Shown: positions 54,284 to 63,984, numbered from the stretch's first letter. The stretch is DNA of 64,000 bases from Nocardia mangyaensis (GCF_001886715.1 NZ_CP018082.1:372001-436000); one strand, 5' to 3'. Notes: generated by a model not told the origin, from the sequence alone. Program-made: numbers and translations.

Positions 54284-54906
54284 CTGCGTTCGTGGGGTCT
54301 TTTCTTCGGTACACCGATGACACCGGGCGTCAGCACGAGTTGTCGCTGGAGCCGGAGCGGCAGCGGTTCACCATCGGGCGCAATGTGCAGGCCGATCTGG
54401 TGCTCGGGTGGGACGCGGAGGTGTCTCGGCTGCACGCGGCGGTGGAGTATCTGGGCGCGCACTGGACGATCGTCGACGACGGGTTGTCGCGAAACGGGAC
54501 GTTCGTCAACGGGGAGCGGCTGGTCGGGCGGCGGCGGTTGAGTCCGGGGGATCGGATCCGGGTGGGGACCACGCTGGTGCACTTCTTCGATTTCGGTGGA
54601 GTCGTCGACGACGCGACGCATACGGCGTCGGGGACGACGATTCCGACGATGCGGTCGCTCACCGAGACCCAGCGGGCGGTGCTGATCGCGCTGTGCCGGC
54701 CCTACAAGCACGGGACGGGGTTCGCCACGCCTGCCTCGAATCAGCAGATCGCCGAGGAACTGTTCCTGTCGATCGATGCGATCAAGACGCACCTGCGGGC
54801 GCTGTTCGCGAAGTTCGGCGTCGAGAATCTGCCGCAGAATCAGAAGCGCACGCGGTTGGCGGCGCTGGCCATGCAGAGCGGGATGATCTCCGATCACGAT
54901 CTGTGA
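54280..54906 (+). CDS. FHA-domain protein with a C-terminal helix-turn-helix
   Basis: 208 residues. The FHA fold (about 25-105) has FTIGRNVQADLVL, SRLHAAVEY and LSRNGTFVNGERLVG, the loops that read phosphothreonine. The C-terminal part (about 125-200; TETQRAVLIALCRPY, ASNQQIAEELFLSIDAIKTHLRALFAKFG) is a winged or LuxR-like HTH. It links Ser/Thr kinase signalling to DNA or another partner; the kinase at 29.7-32.1 kb is one candidate. Start GTG 54280 has GGGGAGG seven bases upstream. Confidence 0.88.
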   Translation: MTAFVGSFLRYTDDTGRQHELSLEPERQRFTIGRNVQADLVLGWDAEVSRLHAAVEYLGAHWTIVDDGLSRNGTFVNGERLVGRRRLSPGDRIRVGTTLVHFFDFGGVVDDATHTASGTTIPTMRSLTETQRAVLIALCRPYKHGTGFATPASNQQIAEELFLSIDAIKTHLRALFAKFGVENLPQNQKRTRLAALAMQSGMISDHDL

Positions 54907-55027
54907 GTCGATCGCGTAGGTCGGCGAGCGCCTGAGCCATGTCGGCGGTGGGCGCTGAGGGGTTGACTCGACGTAGCGCCGGAGCACGGGCAAACGAGGC
55001 TTCGGGACACGAGTCAGGAGACCTCTC

Positions 55028-55630
55028 ATGTTCGAAGTTCGGTTGGCCGCCATTGTCGTGGCACTGGTCAGTACGGGGCTGACCGCCGGGGTGTTCTACG
55101 CGTACGCGATCTCGGTGATGCCCGCGTTGGCGCGCACCGGTGATCGCACGTTGATCGATGTCATGCAGAAGATCAATACCGTGATCATCAATCCCTGGTT
55201 CATGATCGGCTTTCTCGGCACGGTCGGGTTCACGGCGCTGGCCGCGGTGCTGCATCTCGGGTCGGGGCATCGCTCGACGCTGATCTGGCTGGGAATCGCC
55301 TTGGCGCTCAACGTGGTCGCCTTCGGGGTGACGATCGCGCTGAATGTGCCGCTCAACGAGGCGCTGGACGCGGCGGGTGATCCGGCGGCGATCGCCGACA
55401 CCGCCGCGGTGCGTGCCGAGTACGAGGCGGACTGGGTGCGCTGGAACGTTCTGCGCGCGGTGCTGCACACGGCGGCGTTCCTGGTGCTGTGTGGTGCCGT
55501 GTTCGTTGCCGGTGTGCAGCAGGGCAAGTCGAGTTCGGAGGCCGCCGGTGTGGTTGCCGGACAGCCGGTTTCGCAGGTATCGGCCGCTTCGGTGGTGGGT
55601 GGGCAGGTCCAGGCGCCGTACCGCCACTGA
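55028..55630 (+). CDS. DUF1772 membrane protein (anthrone oxygenase-like)
   Basis: 200 residues with four hydrophobic helices (about 5-27, 55-78, 85-105 and 140-160). YAYAISVMPALARTGDRTLIDVMQKIN and the polar LNVPLNEAL...WVRWNVLRAVLHTAAF are the conserved parts of the DUF1772/anthrone-oxygenase family. A catalytic role in oxidising aromatics is known for some relatives but cannot be assumed here. The C-terminal 30 residues are a low-complexity tail. It starts at ATG 55028. Confidence 0.85.
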   Translation: MFEVRLAAIVVALVSTGLTAGVFYAYAISVMPALARTGDRTLIDVMQKINTVIINPWFMIGFLGTVGFTALAAVLHLGSGHRSTLIWLGIALALNVVAFGVTIALNVPLNEALDAAGDPAAIADTAAVRAEYEADWVRWNVLRAVLHTAAFLVLCGAVFVAGVQQGKSSSEAAGVVAGQPVSQVSAASVVGGQVQAPYRH

Positions 55631-55661
55631 TGGCGATCTGCCAATAGCGCCGCGCGATCAC

Positions 55662-55696
55662 TGGAACGTGTTCCATGATGCATGGAACACGTTCTA
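55662..55696. promoter_or_regulatory. twin TnnAACnnGTTnnA operator (KstR-like) upstream of the lipase
   Basis: TGGAACGTGTTCCA (55662-55675) and TGGAACACGTTCTA (55683-55696) each fit TnnAACnnGTTnnA, the published motif of the steroid-catabolism repressor KstR, and lie 21 bp apart centre to centre, on one face of the helix. Together they form a 31-bp palindrome with 14-bp perfect arms (55664-55677, 55681-55694). It ends just before the lipase ribosome-binding site. Confidence 0.75.
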
Positions 55697-55711
55697 GTGA
55701 GGAGTCGTTTC

Positions 55712-56647
55712 ATGCGACGTAGTTCGAGATCGTTGCTGGTACTGGCCGTCGCGCTGCTGGCATGGGGGAGTGCGGGCACGGCCGCCGCGCAGTATCCGGT
55801 CGACTACAACTTCTTCGCCGGGATCGCGCCGGAGCTCAGCACGCCCGGTGGGTCACTGCCCGGTGCGAACGATCCGGGGTGCGTCCCCTCGGCGGATCAT
55901 CCGAATCCGGTGGTCCTGCTCCACGGCACCGGCGGTGGGGCGCAGACGAATTGGGGCTTGTACGCTCCGCTGCTGGCCAACGAGGGCTACTGCGTGTTCT
56001 CGCTCACCTACGGCGCCTACGACCTGCCGTGGCCGGTCTCGGCGGTCGGCGGGATGCGGCCCATCGAGCAGAGCGCGGCCGAGGTGGCGGCCTTCGTCGA
56101 CCGGGTGCTGGCGAGCACCGGCGCCTCGCAGGTCGACTTCGTCGCTCATTCGCAGGGCAATATCGTCGGCAACTACTACATCAAGCGGGTCGGCGGCGCG
56201 GACAAGGTCGGCAAACTGGTCGCGATCGCCCCACCCTGGCTGGGGACCAACGCGCTCGGCGCCGCCGATATCGCGCACTTCAGCCGGGCACTCGGGGCCG
56301 GACCGGCCTTCGACGCCGTCGCGACATCCTTGTGCCAGGCCTGTGGACAGATGTTCACCGGCTCGCCGTTCATGACCGCGCTCAACGCCGACGGTGTGTA
56401 CAGCCCACAGGTCACCTACACCAATATCGTCTCCGCGATCGACGAGCTGGTCGTACCCCATACCTCGGGTCTGGTGCCGGGACCGAACACCACCTCGATC
56501 GTGGTCCAGGACGGCTGTGCCCAGGACTTCTCCGAGCACCTGGCCATCGCGGGCAGCCCGCGGGCGGCCGGTCACGTCCTCAACGCCCTCGATCCGGCCC
56601 GTCAGGCCCCGGTGCCCTGCGTGTTCGTGCCGCCGTTCACCGGTTAG
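55712..56647 (+). CDS. secreted lipase/esterase (class 2 triacylglycerol lipase type)
   Basis: 311 residues with a Sec signal peptide (RRSS, then LLVLAVALLAWGSAGTAAA-Q, cleavage near 26). Alpha/beta hydrolase markers: PVVLLHGTGGG (oxyanion), VDFVAHSQGN (nucleophile serine, with Asn after the usual GxSxG), YTNIVSAIDELVVP (acid) and DFSEHLAIAGSP (histidine). Four cysteines fit two disulfides. Such actinobacterial enzymes hydrolyse extracellular lipids. The ATG at 55712 follows GAGGAG at seven bases. The KstR-like boxes suggest control together with steroid use. Confidence 0.88.
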   Translation: MRRSSRSLLVLAVALLAWGSAGTAAAQYPVDYNFFAGIAPELSTPGGSLPGANDPGCVPSADHPNPVVLLHGTGGGAQTNWGLYAPLLANEGYCVFSLTYGAYDLPWPVSAVGGMRPIEQSAAEVAAFVDRVLASTGASQVDFVAHSQGNIVGNYYIKRVGGADKVGKLVAIAPPWLGTNALGAADIAHFSRALGAGPAFDAVATSLCQACGQMFTGSPFMTALNADGVYSPQVTYTNIVSAIDELVVPHTSGLVPGPNTTSIVVQDGCAQDFSEHLAIAGSPRAAGHVLNALDPARQAPVPCVFVPPFTG

Positions 56648-56772
56648 ACCCGCCGCCCGAAGTTTCGCTGTAGGCAAAACTGGGGAGGAAACGAATGCCG
56701 CGACGTGCGCGTTGTGAGTGAATGACCATGTTGTCGCCGGTCATCAATAGGGTGGACCGGCGGCATCACGAT

Positions 56773-56801
56773 CCCCCGCCAACTAGAGTGGATGGCGGGG
56801 G
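56773..56801 (+). promoter_or_regulatory. hairpin in the clpC upstream region
   Basis: CCCCCGCCA (56773-56781) pairs with TGGCGGGGG (56793-56801), loop ACTAGAGTGGA, about 120 bases before clpC. A possible ClgR-like half-symmetric site TTTCGCTGTAGGCAAA lies at 56663-56678. Either could be part of stress control of clpC. Confidence 0.45.
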
Positions 56802-56922
56802 CCGCAACCCCCGGGCTTCATGGCAGGCTGACAGCGACAGTTGTCGGTCCGACGCCCTAGGTTGTACCGAGCACACTGCGGCGTCTGTTGCCAGAATGTC
56901 GGAGCAGGAGAGTGAGGGAGCG

Positions 56923-59487
56923 ATGTTCGAGAGGTTCACCGACCGCGCGAGGCGTGTCGTTGTCCTGGCCCAAGAAGAGGCCCGGATGCTCAACCACAAC
57001 TACATCGGCACCGAGCACATCCTGCTTGGGTTGATCCACGAGGGCGAGGGTGTGGCGGCGAAGTCGCTGGAATCCCTCGGAATCTCGCTGGAGGGTGTGC
57101 GCAGCCAGGTCGAGGAGATCATCGGGCAGGGCCAGCAGGCGCCGTCCGGGCACATCCCCTTCACCCCGCGTGCCAAGAAGGTGCTGGAGCTGAGCCTGCG
57201 CGAGGCGCTGCAGCTCGGCCACAACTACATCGGTACCGAGCACATCCTGCTCGGTCTCATCCGCGAGGGTGAGGGCGTTGCCGCCCAGGTTCTGGTCAAG
57301 CTCGGTGCCGACCTGAACCGTGTCCGCCAGCAGGTCATCCAGCTGCTGTCCGGGTACCAGGGCAAGGAGCCCGTCGAAGGCTCCGGTTCGCGCGGTGAGG
57401 CGGGCACTCCGTCCACTTCGCTGGTGCTCGACCAGTTCGGCCGCAACCTCACTCAGGCCGCGCTCGAGGGCAAGCTCGACCCCGTCATCGGCCGCTCGAA
57501 GGAAATCGAGCGCGTCATGCAGGTGCTGAGCCGCCGCACCAAGAACAACCCGGTGCTGATCGGCGAGCCCGGTGTCGGTAAGACCGCGGTCGTCGAGGGT
57601 CTCGCTCAGGCCATCGTCAACGGTGAGGTCCCCGAGACGCTCAAGGACAAGCAGCTCTACACCCTCGACCTGGGCTCCCTGGTCGCCGGCAGCCGCTACC
57701 GCGGTGATTTCGAAGAGCGCCTGAAGAAGGTGCTCAAGGAAATCAACACCCGCGGCGACATCATCCTGTTCATCGACGAGTTGCACACGCTCGTCGGAGC
57801 GGGTGCGGCCGAAGGCGCCATCGACGCGGCCTCGATCCTGAAGCCGAAGCTGGCCCGTGGCGAGCTGCAGACCATCGGCGCCACCACCCTCGACGAGTAC
57901 CGCAAGTACATCGAGAAGGATGCCGCCCTGGAACGCCGTTTCCAGCCGGTGCAGGTGGGCGAGCCGACCGTCGAGCACACCATCAACATCCTCAAGGGCC
58001 TGCGCGACCGGTACGAGGCGCATCACCGCGTCTCGATCACCGACAGCGCGCTGGTCGCGGCGGCCACTTTGGCGGACCGCTACATCAACGACCGCTTCCT
58101 GCCGGACAAGGCGATCGACCTCATCGACGAGGCGGGCGCGCGCATGCGCATCCGCCGGATGACCGCTCCGCCGGACCTGCGCGACTTCGACGACAAGATC
58201 GCCGATGCCCGTCGCGAGAAGGAAAGCGCGATCGACGCGCAGGACTTCGAGAAGGCCGCGCGCTTGCGCGACAAGGAGAAGCAGCTCGTCGCCAAGCGTG
58301 CCGAGCGGGAGAAGCAGTGGCGTTCCGGTGATCTGGACGTCGTGGCCGAGGTCGACGACGAGCAGATCGCGGAGGTGCTGGCCAACTGGACCGGTATCCC
58401 CGTCTTCAAGCTCACCGAGGAGGAGACCACCCGTCTGCTCCGCATGGAGGACGAGCTGCACAAGCGGATCATCGGCCAGGAGGATGCCGTCAAGGCCGTC
58501 TCCAAGGCGATCCGCCGCACGCGCGCCGGTCTGAAGGATCCCAAGCGTCCTTCGGGCTCGTTCATCTTCGCCGGCCCGTCCGGTGTCGGTAAGACCGAGC
58601 TGTCCAAGGCGCTGGCGAACTTCCTGTTCGGCGACGACGACGCGCTCATCCAGATCGACATGGGCGAGTTCCACGACCGCTTCACCGCTTCGCGCCTGTT
58701 CGGTGCCCCTCCCGGGTACGTGGGCTACGAAGAGGGCGGCCAGCTCACCGAGAAGGTGCGGCGCAAGCCGTTCTCGGTGGTGCTGTTCGACGAGATCGAG
58801 AAGGCGCACCAGGAGATCTACAACACCCTCCTGCAGGTGCTCGAGGACGGCCGTCTCACCGACGGTCAGGGTCGTACGGTCGACTTCAAGAACACCGTGC
58901 TGATCTTCACCTCGAACCTGGGCACCTCCGACATCTCCAAGGCGGTCGGCCTGGGCTTCACCCAGTCCAACGCCGAGGGCTCGAACTACGAGCGGATGAA
59001 GCTCAAGGTCAACGACGAGCTGAAGAAGCACTTCCGCCCCGAGTTCCTCAACCGCATCGACGACGTGATCGTGTTCCACCAGCTCACCAGCGAGCAGATC
59101 GTGATGATGGTGGACCTGATGATCGCCCGCGTCGGCAGGCAGCTGAAGAACAAGGACATGGCCATGGAGCTGACCGATCAGGCCAAGAGCCTGCTCGCCA
59201 AGCGTGGCTTCGACCCGGTTCTCGGCGCCCGTCCGCTGCGTCGCACGATTCAGCGCGAGATCGAGGACCAGCTCTCGGAGAAGATCCTCTTCGGCGAGAT
59301 CGGCGCCGGCCAGACCATCACGGTCGACGTCGACAACTGGAACGGCGAGGGTCTCGGCGAGGATGCCAAGTTCACCTTCACCAGCAAGACGAAGCTGACC
59401 AAGGCCACCGCGACCGACGACAAGCCCGAGGTCGTCCTCACCGGTGCTGCCGAAGGCACGGCCCCCGAGGCCGCCTCCGGCGAGTAA
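56923..59487 (+). CDS. clpC: ATP-dependent Clp protease ATPase subunit ClpC
   Basis: 854 residues. AAA+ unfoldase that feeds proteins into ClpP. Two Clp_N repeats ([15 protein letters not shown] twice, within 1-145), first ATPase domain with GEPGVGKT (about 213), the UVR-type middle ([15 protein letters not shown], about 440) and second ATPase domain with GPSGVGKTE (about 550) and [11 protein letters not shown]. It ends in a disordered Thr/Ala/Glu tail. The ATG at 56923 was chosen for GAGGGAGCG upstream and the [10 protein letters not shown] start shared with ClpC1. It is essential in mycobacteria. Confidence 0.98.
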   Translation: MFERFTDRARRVVVLAQEEARMLNHNYIGTEHILLGLIHEGEGVAAKSLESLGISLEGVRSQVEEIIGQGQQAPSGHIPFTPRAKKVLELSLREALQLGHNYIGTEHILLGLIREGEGVAAQVLVKLGADLNRVRQQVIQLLSGYQGKEPVEGSGSRGEAGTPSTSLVLDQFGRNLTQAALEGKLDPVIGRSKEIERVMQVLSRRTKNNPVLIGEPGVGKTAVVEGLAQAIVNGEVPETLKDKQLYTLDLGSLVAGSRYRGDFEERLKKVLKEINTRGDIILFIDELHTLVGAGAAEGAIDAASILKPKLARGELQTIGATTLDEYRKYIEKDAALERRFQPVQVGEPTVEHTINILKGLRDRYEAHHRVSITDSALVAAATLADRYINDRFLPDKAIDLIDEAGARMRIRRMTAPPDLRDFDDKIADARREKESAIDAQDFEKAARLRDKEKQLVAKRAEREKQWRSGDLDVVAEVDDEQIAEVLANWTGIPVFKLTEEETTRLLRMEDELHKRIIGQEDAVKAVSKAIRRTRAGLKDPKRPSGSFIFAGPSGVGKTELSKALANFLFGDDDALIQIDMGEFHDRFTASRLFGAPPGYVGYEEGGQLTEKVRRKPFSVVLFDEIEKAHQEIYNTLLQVLEDGRLTDGQGRTVDFKNTVLIFTSNLGTSDISKAVGLGFTQSNAEGSNYERMKLKVNDELKKHFRPEFLNRIDDVIVFHQLTSEQIVMMVDLMIARVGRQLKNKDMAMELTDQAKSLLAKRGFDPVLGARPLRRTIQREIEDQLSEKILFGEIGAGQTITVDVDNWNGEGLGEDAKFTFTSKTKLTKATATDDKPEVVLTGAAEGTAPEAASGE

Positions 59488-59499
59488 CCAGCTGAACCG

Positions 59500-59538
59500 A
59501 CAAGCCCGCTTCCGGCACCACGCCGGGGGCGGGCTTGT
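59500..59538 (+). terminator. terminator of clpC
   Basis: ACAAGCCCGC (59500-59509) pairs perfectly with GCGGGCTTGT (59529-59538), with CCGGC/GCCGG inside. It begins 13 bases after the clpC stop codon. Confidence 0.88.
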
Positions 59539-59596
59539 TCGTATCGCGGGGTTGGTACCGTGAATTCAGAAGTGGGTTCGCCGTGAGGGGTGTGCT

Positions 59597-60430
59597 GTGA
59601 CGCTGGTCGATCCGGATGCGCGCGGTCTCGAGGATGTGCTCGCCGGATTGCAGTGGCGGTTCGCGGGGCGCGACGAATTCGTGCTGTCGACGGGGCAGTG
59701 GCAGCACTTGGCCGGGGAGCCGTGTGCGCTCTTCGTGCTCGACGGGCTGATCAGGATCGAGGGGCTGGGGGAGGCCGAGGATCTGGCGAGTGGGGATTTC
59801 CTGTTCGTTCCCGGGGGCGACCGGTTCGCGATCAACGCCATGTCGGACGGGGTCGTGCTGTGCGTGCGGCTGGTGCCGGTCACCGTGGGCAGCGCCATGG
59901 CCGCCCTGCCGCAGCGGGTGCTGCTCACCGAGTTCGTCGGGCATTCACCGCTCGCCGCGACGATGTTCGGCCACCTGGTTCGACAGTGCCCCGATCCGTT
60001 CGGCGTGCAGGGCGACCGGGTCGCGACGCTGATCGCCGCCATGGCCGTCGAGGCGTGGCACACCCGCGGCTGCGCGCCGAAGCGGTGGCTGTTGCGGGTG
60101 AACGAACCGGGCGTGGCACGGGCGGTGGCCGCCATGCACGCCGACCCAGGCCAGGACTGGACGGTCGCGGCGCTGGCCAGGATCGCGTTGGCGTCGCGGT
60201 CCGGGTTCGCCGCCCGATTCCAGGCCGCGACCGGACACACTCCTGGCCGCTATCTGACTCGGCTTCGGCTCGATCGTGCCCAGCGCTTCCTCGCCGAGAA
60301 GGACGCCTCGGTGGCGAACGTGGCCCGCCGCCTGGGCTACAGCTCCGAAACGGCGTTCGGCCGAGCTTTCCGCCGCCACACCGGCCACACGCCATCGGAG
60401 TGGCGGCGTGTGGCCGGTGTGAACTCGTAG
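59597..60430 (+). CDS. AraC-family transcriptional regulator with cupin sensor
   Basis: 277 residues. The N-terminal cupin-like domain (about 15-110; LASGDFLFVPGGDRFAI) corresponds to the AraC_binding_2 type. The C-terminal double helix-turn-helix has WTVAALARIALASRSGFAARFQ and ANVARRLGYSSETAFGRAFRR, then the closing GHTPSEWRR. It starts at GTG 59597. It is convergent with an MFS exporter 19 bases away; AraC/MFS pairs of this sort often act in detoxification, but control of this pump is not shown. Confidence 0.9.
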   Translation: MTLVDPDARGLEDVLAGLQWRFAGRDEFVLSTGQWQHLAGEPCALFVLDGLIRIEGLGEAEDLASGDFLFVPGGDRFAINAMSDGVVLCVRLVPVTVGSAMAALPQRVLLTEFVGHSPLAATMFGHLVRQCPDPFGVQGDRVATLIAAMAVEAWHTRGCAPKRWLLRVNEPGVARAVAAMHADPGQDWTVAALARIALASRSGFAARFQAATGHTPGRYLTRLRLDRAQRFLAEKDASVANVARRLGYSSETAFGRAFRRHTGHTPSEWRRVAGVNS

Positions 60431-60449
60431 AGTGCGCGGTGCGGGGCCG

Positions 60450-61640
60450 CTACTGCCGCGCCCGGGTCAGCGAAACCCGGACCAGCACGCCGCCGGCCAC
60501 CGCGGCCGCCGCGGCGAGCCAGTAGGTGGGGGCGAGGCCGATGCCGTCCACGCCGCGTCCGCCGACCGCGGAGCCCAGGATGATCGCGGTCTGAAAACCG
60601 GCCACCACCAGTCCGCCGCCGGCTTCCATCCGGTCGGGCAGCGCGCGCGCTACCCACACCTGGACGAGATTCAGGATGCCACCGAACGCTGTGCCCCAGA
60701 GGACCACGGCGAAGTAGCCGAGGGCGGGTACGGGGCCCGAGGCAATGATCGCGACCAAGGACAGGCCGATGGTGAAAGGAACCGCCACCAGCAGAATGCC
60801 GAGGTGCCGGTCGGCCAGTGAGCCGAGGACGAAATTGCCGATCAGGCCGCCGATGCCGAACAGTGCGAGCAGCACCGGAATCACCGTGGGACCGGCACCG
60901 AGCAGCTCGTCCAGGGCGGGGCGTACGTAGGTGTATCCGGCGAAATGGCCGCCGATGACCGCGACCACGCCGATCAGGCCCAACGCCACCCCCGGTGACC
61001 GCAGCGCGCCACCCAGCGCCCCGAACCCGACCCCCTGGCTCGGTGTGATCGGCGGCAGCATCAGCCGCACCGCGACCGCCGCCGCGACCGCCAGCCCCGC
61101 CGCGACGACGAACGCCGTCCGCCACCCCGCGTACGCGCTCAGCAGCACGCCGAGCGGCACACCGGCCACCGTCGCGACCGTGGTCCCCGCGTTCACGATC
61201 ATCATCGCCTTGCCGAGCCGGGCCGCGGGCACCAACTGTGCCGCGACCGCCAATGCCATCGACCAGTACCCGCCGACGGCGACACCGAGCAGCAACCGCG
61301 CCACCAGCAACAACGCGATGTTCGGCGCCACCGCCACCACCAGGTTCGACACCGCCGCCGCGATGGTCAACACGATCAACAAGGTGCGCCGATCGAGTCG
61401 CGGAAACACCGACCCCAATCCCAGCGCCGCGGCCAGTGCCGTCAACGCGGTCGCGCTCACCGAGAGCCCGACCACCCCCTCAGCCACGCCGAGATCGTTC
61501 GCGATCACGGTCAGCACACCGGGCGGCAGGAACTCCGCGGTCACCAGCGAGAAGCTGCCGAGAAACATTGTGAGCAACGCGGGCCACACCCGGCGGCCCA
61601 CTCCGGGCGCCGCGGCGCCACCGGTCAAGGTCGTAGTCAT
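60450..61640 (-). CDS. MFS transporter, DHA1/AraJ type (12 transmembrane segments)
   Basis: 396 residues, 12 predicted helices. Motifs: LVTAEFLPPGVLTVIANDLGV (helix 1 and loop), RLLLGVAVGGYWSMALAVA (helix 4) and TTVATVAGVPLGVLL (helix 5, motif C). It resembles arabinose/chloramphenicol-type efflux proteins. The ATG at 61640 was chosen because residues before it (Gly/Ser-rich) lie outside the first helix and are not conserved-looking. The 194 bases between it and the histidine-kinase stop at 61835 contain no gene. Confidence 0.9.
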   Translation of the reverse strand: MTTTLTGGAAAPGVGRRVWPALLTMFLGSFSLVTAEFLPPGVLTVIANDLGVAEGVVGLSVSATALTALAAALGLGSVFPRLDRRTLLIVLTIAAAVSNLVVAVAPNIALLLVARLLLGVAVGGYWSMALAVAAQLVPAARLGKAMMIVNAGTTVATVAGVPLGVLLSAYAGWRTAFVVAAGLAVAAAVAVRLMLPPITPSQGVGFGALGGALRSPGVALGLIGVVAVIGGHFAGYTYVRPALDELLGAGPTVIPVLLALFGIGGLIGNFVLGSLADRHLGILLVAVPFTIGLSLVAIIASGPVPALGYFAVVLWGTAFGGILNLVQVWVARALPDRMEAGGGLVVAGFQTAIILGSAVGGRGVDGIGLAPTYWLAAAAAVAGGVLVRVSLTRARQ

Positions 61641-61834
61641 GCCAGGGACAACAATCGCAGCCTGGGCACCGCCCGACCGAAACGCCAAGCCGCCCAACCC
61701 AAACGCCAGCTTTTCGGCCGCCACTGGAAGTGCGCCACCGCCGCCGATCGTCGGGGCCGGACTCGCCTCGGAGCGGATCGAAATCGACATCGGCGATGGT
61801 CAGCCGAGAGCGCAAGCCGCGTGTCCCGGATCCC

Positions 61835-63208
61835 TCATCCGGTCGCACTCTCGTTCTGCTCGGAGCCCGCCCGCGAGGCTGTCTCGGCCCGCTGGGATTC
61901 CACGGGCGAGGAGGCCTCGGTCCGGACAGCCCGCGGAGCGGCAGGTGTGGTGCTCACCGGGCGAGTGGGCAGCCGGGCCGCCACCCGGAACCCGCCGGAG
62001 GGCCGCGGCCCGGCGGTCAACGCCCCGCCCAGCGCGTGGGCCCGCTCCCGCATGCCGATGATGCCGTTCCCACCCGGGCCGGTGCGCCCCGCGGTGCTGG
62101 TGGGTCGGGTGTTGTCGATGGTGATGTCCACCGATTCGGGGGTGTAGCGCAGGGTGATCGTGGCGTCGGCGCCGGGCGCGTGCCGCACCACATTGGCCAG
62201 CGATTCCTGGACGATCCTGGCCGCGGCCACGTCGATCACGCTCGGCAGCTTCTTCGGGGCGCCGATGATCTTGGTGTCCACGGTGAGCCCGGTCGCGCGG
62301 GTTCGCGAGAGCAGCGTGTCGAGATCTTCGAGGGTGGGTGTGGGCATCCGCGGCGCCGGGCGCGGCGGCGGGTCGACCGGCGGCGGGGCAGCAGGCGAAT
62401 CCTCGCGCACCCCAACGGGTTCAGGCGGATCGGGCAGCACCGCTGTTCCGCTGCGGATCGTGTGCAGCAGTGTGTGGACCTCGGCCAGCGCCTCCTTGGA
62501 GGTCGTCTTGATGGTCGCCAGCGCGGCCGCCGCCTGCTGCGGCTTGCGGTCGAAGAGCTCGAGCGCGACCGAGGACTGCACATTGATCAGCGAAAGACTG
62601 TGCGCGAGAACATCGTGCAGCTCACGGGCAACGGCGAGACGCTCCTCGACGCCCGCCCGCGCCTGTTGCGCCTGCTCGTCGCGCTGGGCGGCCTCGGTCT
62701 GCTGCCTGCGCGCGAGCCCCACCGCGCGTCGCTGCCGCACCCCCTCGGCGATCCCGAGGAGCACCCCCGTCCACGCCAGTAGCCCGAACACCGGCCAGAC
62801 CCCGGTCTCCCGCCCGAGCAGCGCGGGGATCGGCCACACCATCATCAGAAAGCCGAAGGCGACGACCGGGTAAGTGCGCCAGCGTGATCCGGTACCGGCC
62901 GCGGTCAAGAAGGCGATCACCGAGGACAGCAGGATCGGGCCGTAGCCGTAGTTGCCGAGCACATAGGTCACCGCGGCGAGCAAGGTCACCAGCAGGACCG
63001 GCTCGGGTAGCAGGCGCCGAAATCCGAGCGCGATCGGACCCGCGAGCAGCAACAGGTACGCGAACGCGTCGAGCGAACGCACCCCGGTCTGATGCTCGTT
63101 CGCGCCGACGCTACCGACGACCTGGATCACCGCGACGACCACTGCCAGGCCCCAGTCCTGAACGACCGAGCCACGCTCCCACTTCGCAGACGCTCCCACC
63201 TCTCTCAC
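61835..63208 (-). CDS. NarL-type sensor histidine kinase
   Basis: 457 residues. Five hydrophobic helices in the N-terminal 150 residues form the sensor. A coiled region leads to the HisKA_3 box VARELHDVLAHSLSLINVQ (phosphorylated histidine near 195). The ATPase part has the N-box ESLANVVRHAPG and G-box NGIIGMRERAHALGG. A Pro-rich loop (about 265-290) interrupts the usual spacing. The C-terminal 40 residues are low-complexity. No response regulator lies next to it in the window, unusual for this family. It starts at 63208; the region to 63475 holds no gene. Confidence 0.88.
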   Translation of the reverse strand: MREVGASAKWERGSVVQDWGLAVVVAVIQVVGSVGANEHQTGVRSLDAFAYLLLLAGPIALGFRRLLPEPVLLVTLLAAVTYVLGNYGYGPILLSSVIAFLTAAGTGSRWRTYPVVAFGFLMMVWPIPALLGRETGVWPVFGLLAWTGVLLGIAEGVRQRRAVGLARRQQTEAAQRDEQAQQARAGVEERLAVARELHDVLAHSLSLINVQSSVALELFDRKPQQAAAALATIKTTSKEALAEVHTLLHTIRSGTAVLPDPPEPVGVREDSPAAPPPVDPPPRPAPRMPTPTLEDLDTLLSRTRATGLTVDTKIIGAPKKLPSVIDVAAARIVQESLANVVRHAPGADATITLRYTPESVDITIDNTRPTSTAGRTGPGGNGIIGMRERAHALGGALTAGPRPSGGFRVAARLPTRPVSTTPAAPRAVRTEASSPVESQRAETASRAGSEQNESATG

Positions 63209-63475
63209 CCTATTGCGTGCACCAGCCGTCCGCGTCGGCCTGCGCCCGGAATTCCGATCGGCCCCGCCGGTCCCGGCGACCGCCGCCGCGCACCGCGTCC
63301 GGTTTGCCCACCGATCGCCGGTCGATCCGTCCGCCGCGCCGCGTAGTGCCGAAGTCGCCTCGAGACGCAGGCGCGCAACTCGGCGGCATCGTGTCGGCCC
63401 GCGTCACCGATCCCGAGTGACGCTGTCGCACACCCGATGCGGTGATCGCCCGGTCACGGCCGGTAGAGTCGGCTG

Positions 63476-63922
63476 ATGGACCAGCCAGTTCGCCCCCCGG
63501 ACCTGTCCACGCGGCCGCACGAGCTCACGGTCGAGCGCGTGATGAAAGCCTCGCCCGGCCTGCTCTACGCGGCCTGGACCCAAGGCCTCGACCTGTGGCT
63601 GGCCGTCCCCGGATCGGTGCTGATGCGTCCCGTGGTGAACGAACCGCTGTACTTCGACACCGGCTCGGCCGACAAGCGCAATCCGCACTACGGCCGCATC
63701 CTGACGCTGGAACCGGACCGCCGGATCGAGTTCACCTGGGTCACCGCCGCCACCGACGGCGTCGAGACCGTGGTCGCCGCGGAGTTCCGCAAACAGCCGC
63801 GCGGCATCCGGCTGCGGTTGCGCCACTCCGGATTTCCGACCGCCGCCGTACGCGACCTCCATCAGCAGGTGTGGCCCGAGATGCTGGAACGTCTCGACGA
63901 GGTCACCAGTGCCGCCCCATGA
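63476..63922 (+). CDS. SRPBCC/AHSA1-type protein
   Basis: 148 residues. The START-like fold is suggested by HELTVERVMKASPGLLYAAWTQGLDLWL at the N-terminus, IEFTWVTAATDGVETVVAAEF in the middle, and the C-terminal helix QVWPEMLERLDEV. Such proteins bind small hydrophobic ligands or resemble the activator of Hsp90 ATPase; the specific role is unknown. TAGAGT lies six bases before the ATG, so the transcript is probably leaderless. Confidence 0.82.
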   Translation: MDQPVRPPDLSTRPHELTVERVMKASPGLLYAAWTQGLDLWLAVPGSVLMRPVVNEPLYFDTGSADKRNPHYGRILTLEPDRRIEFTWVTAATDGVETVVAAEFRKQPRGIRLRLRHSGFPTAAVRDLHQQVWPEMLERLDEVTSAAP

Positions 63923-63984
63923 ACCGCGCGTGCGCGAGTAGCTTCGTAACCGGATCGCACGCACCCGAAGCGAAAGGATTGTGA

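Noticed and set aside
56857..59079. 740-codon minus-strand frame opposite clpC
   Set aside because: Antisense shadow of clpC with biased composition.
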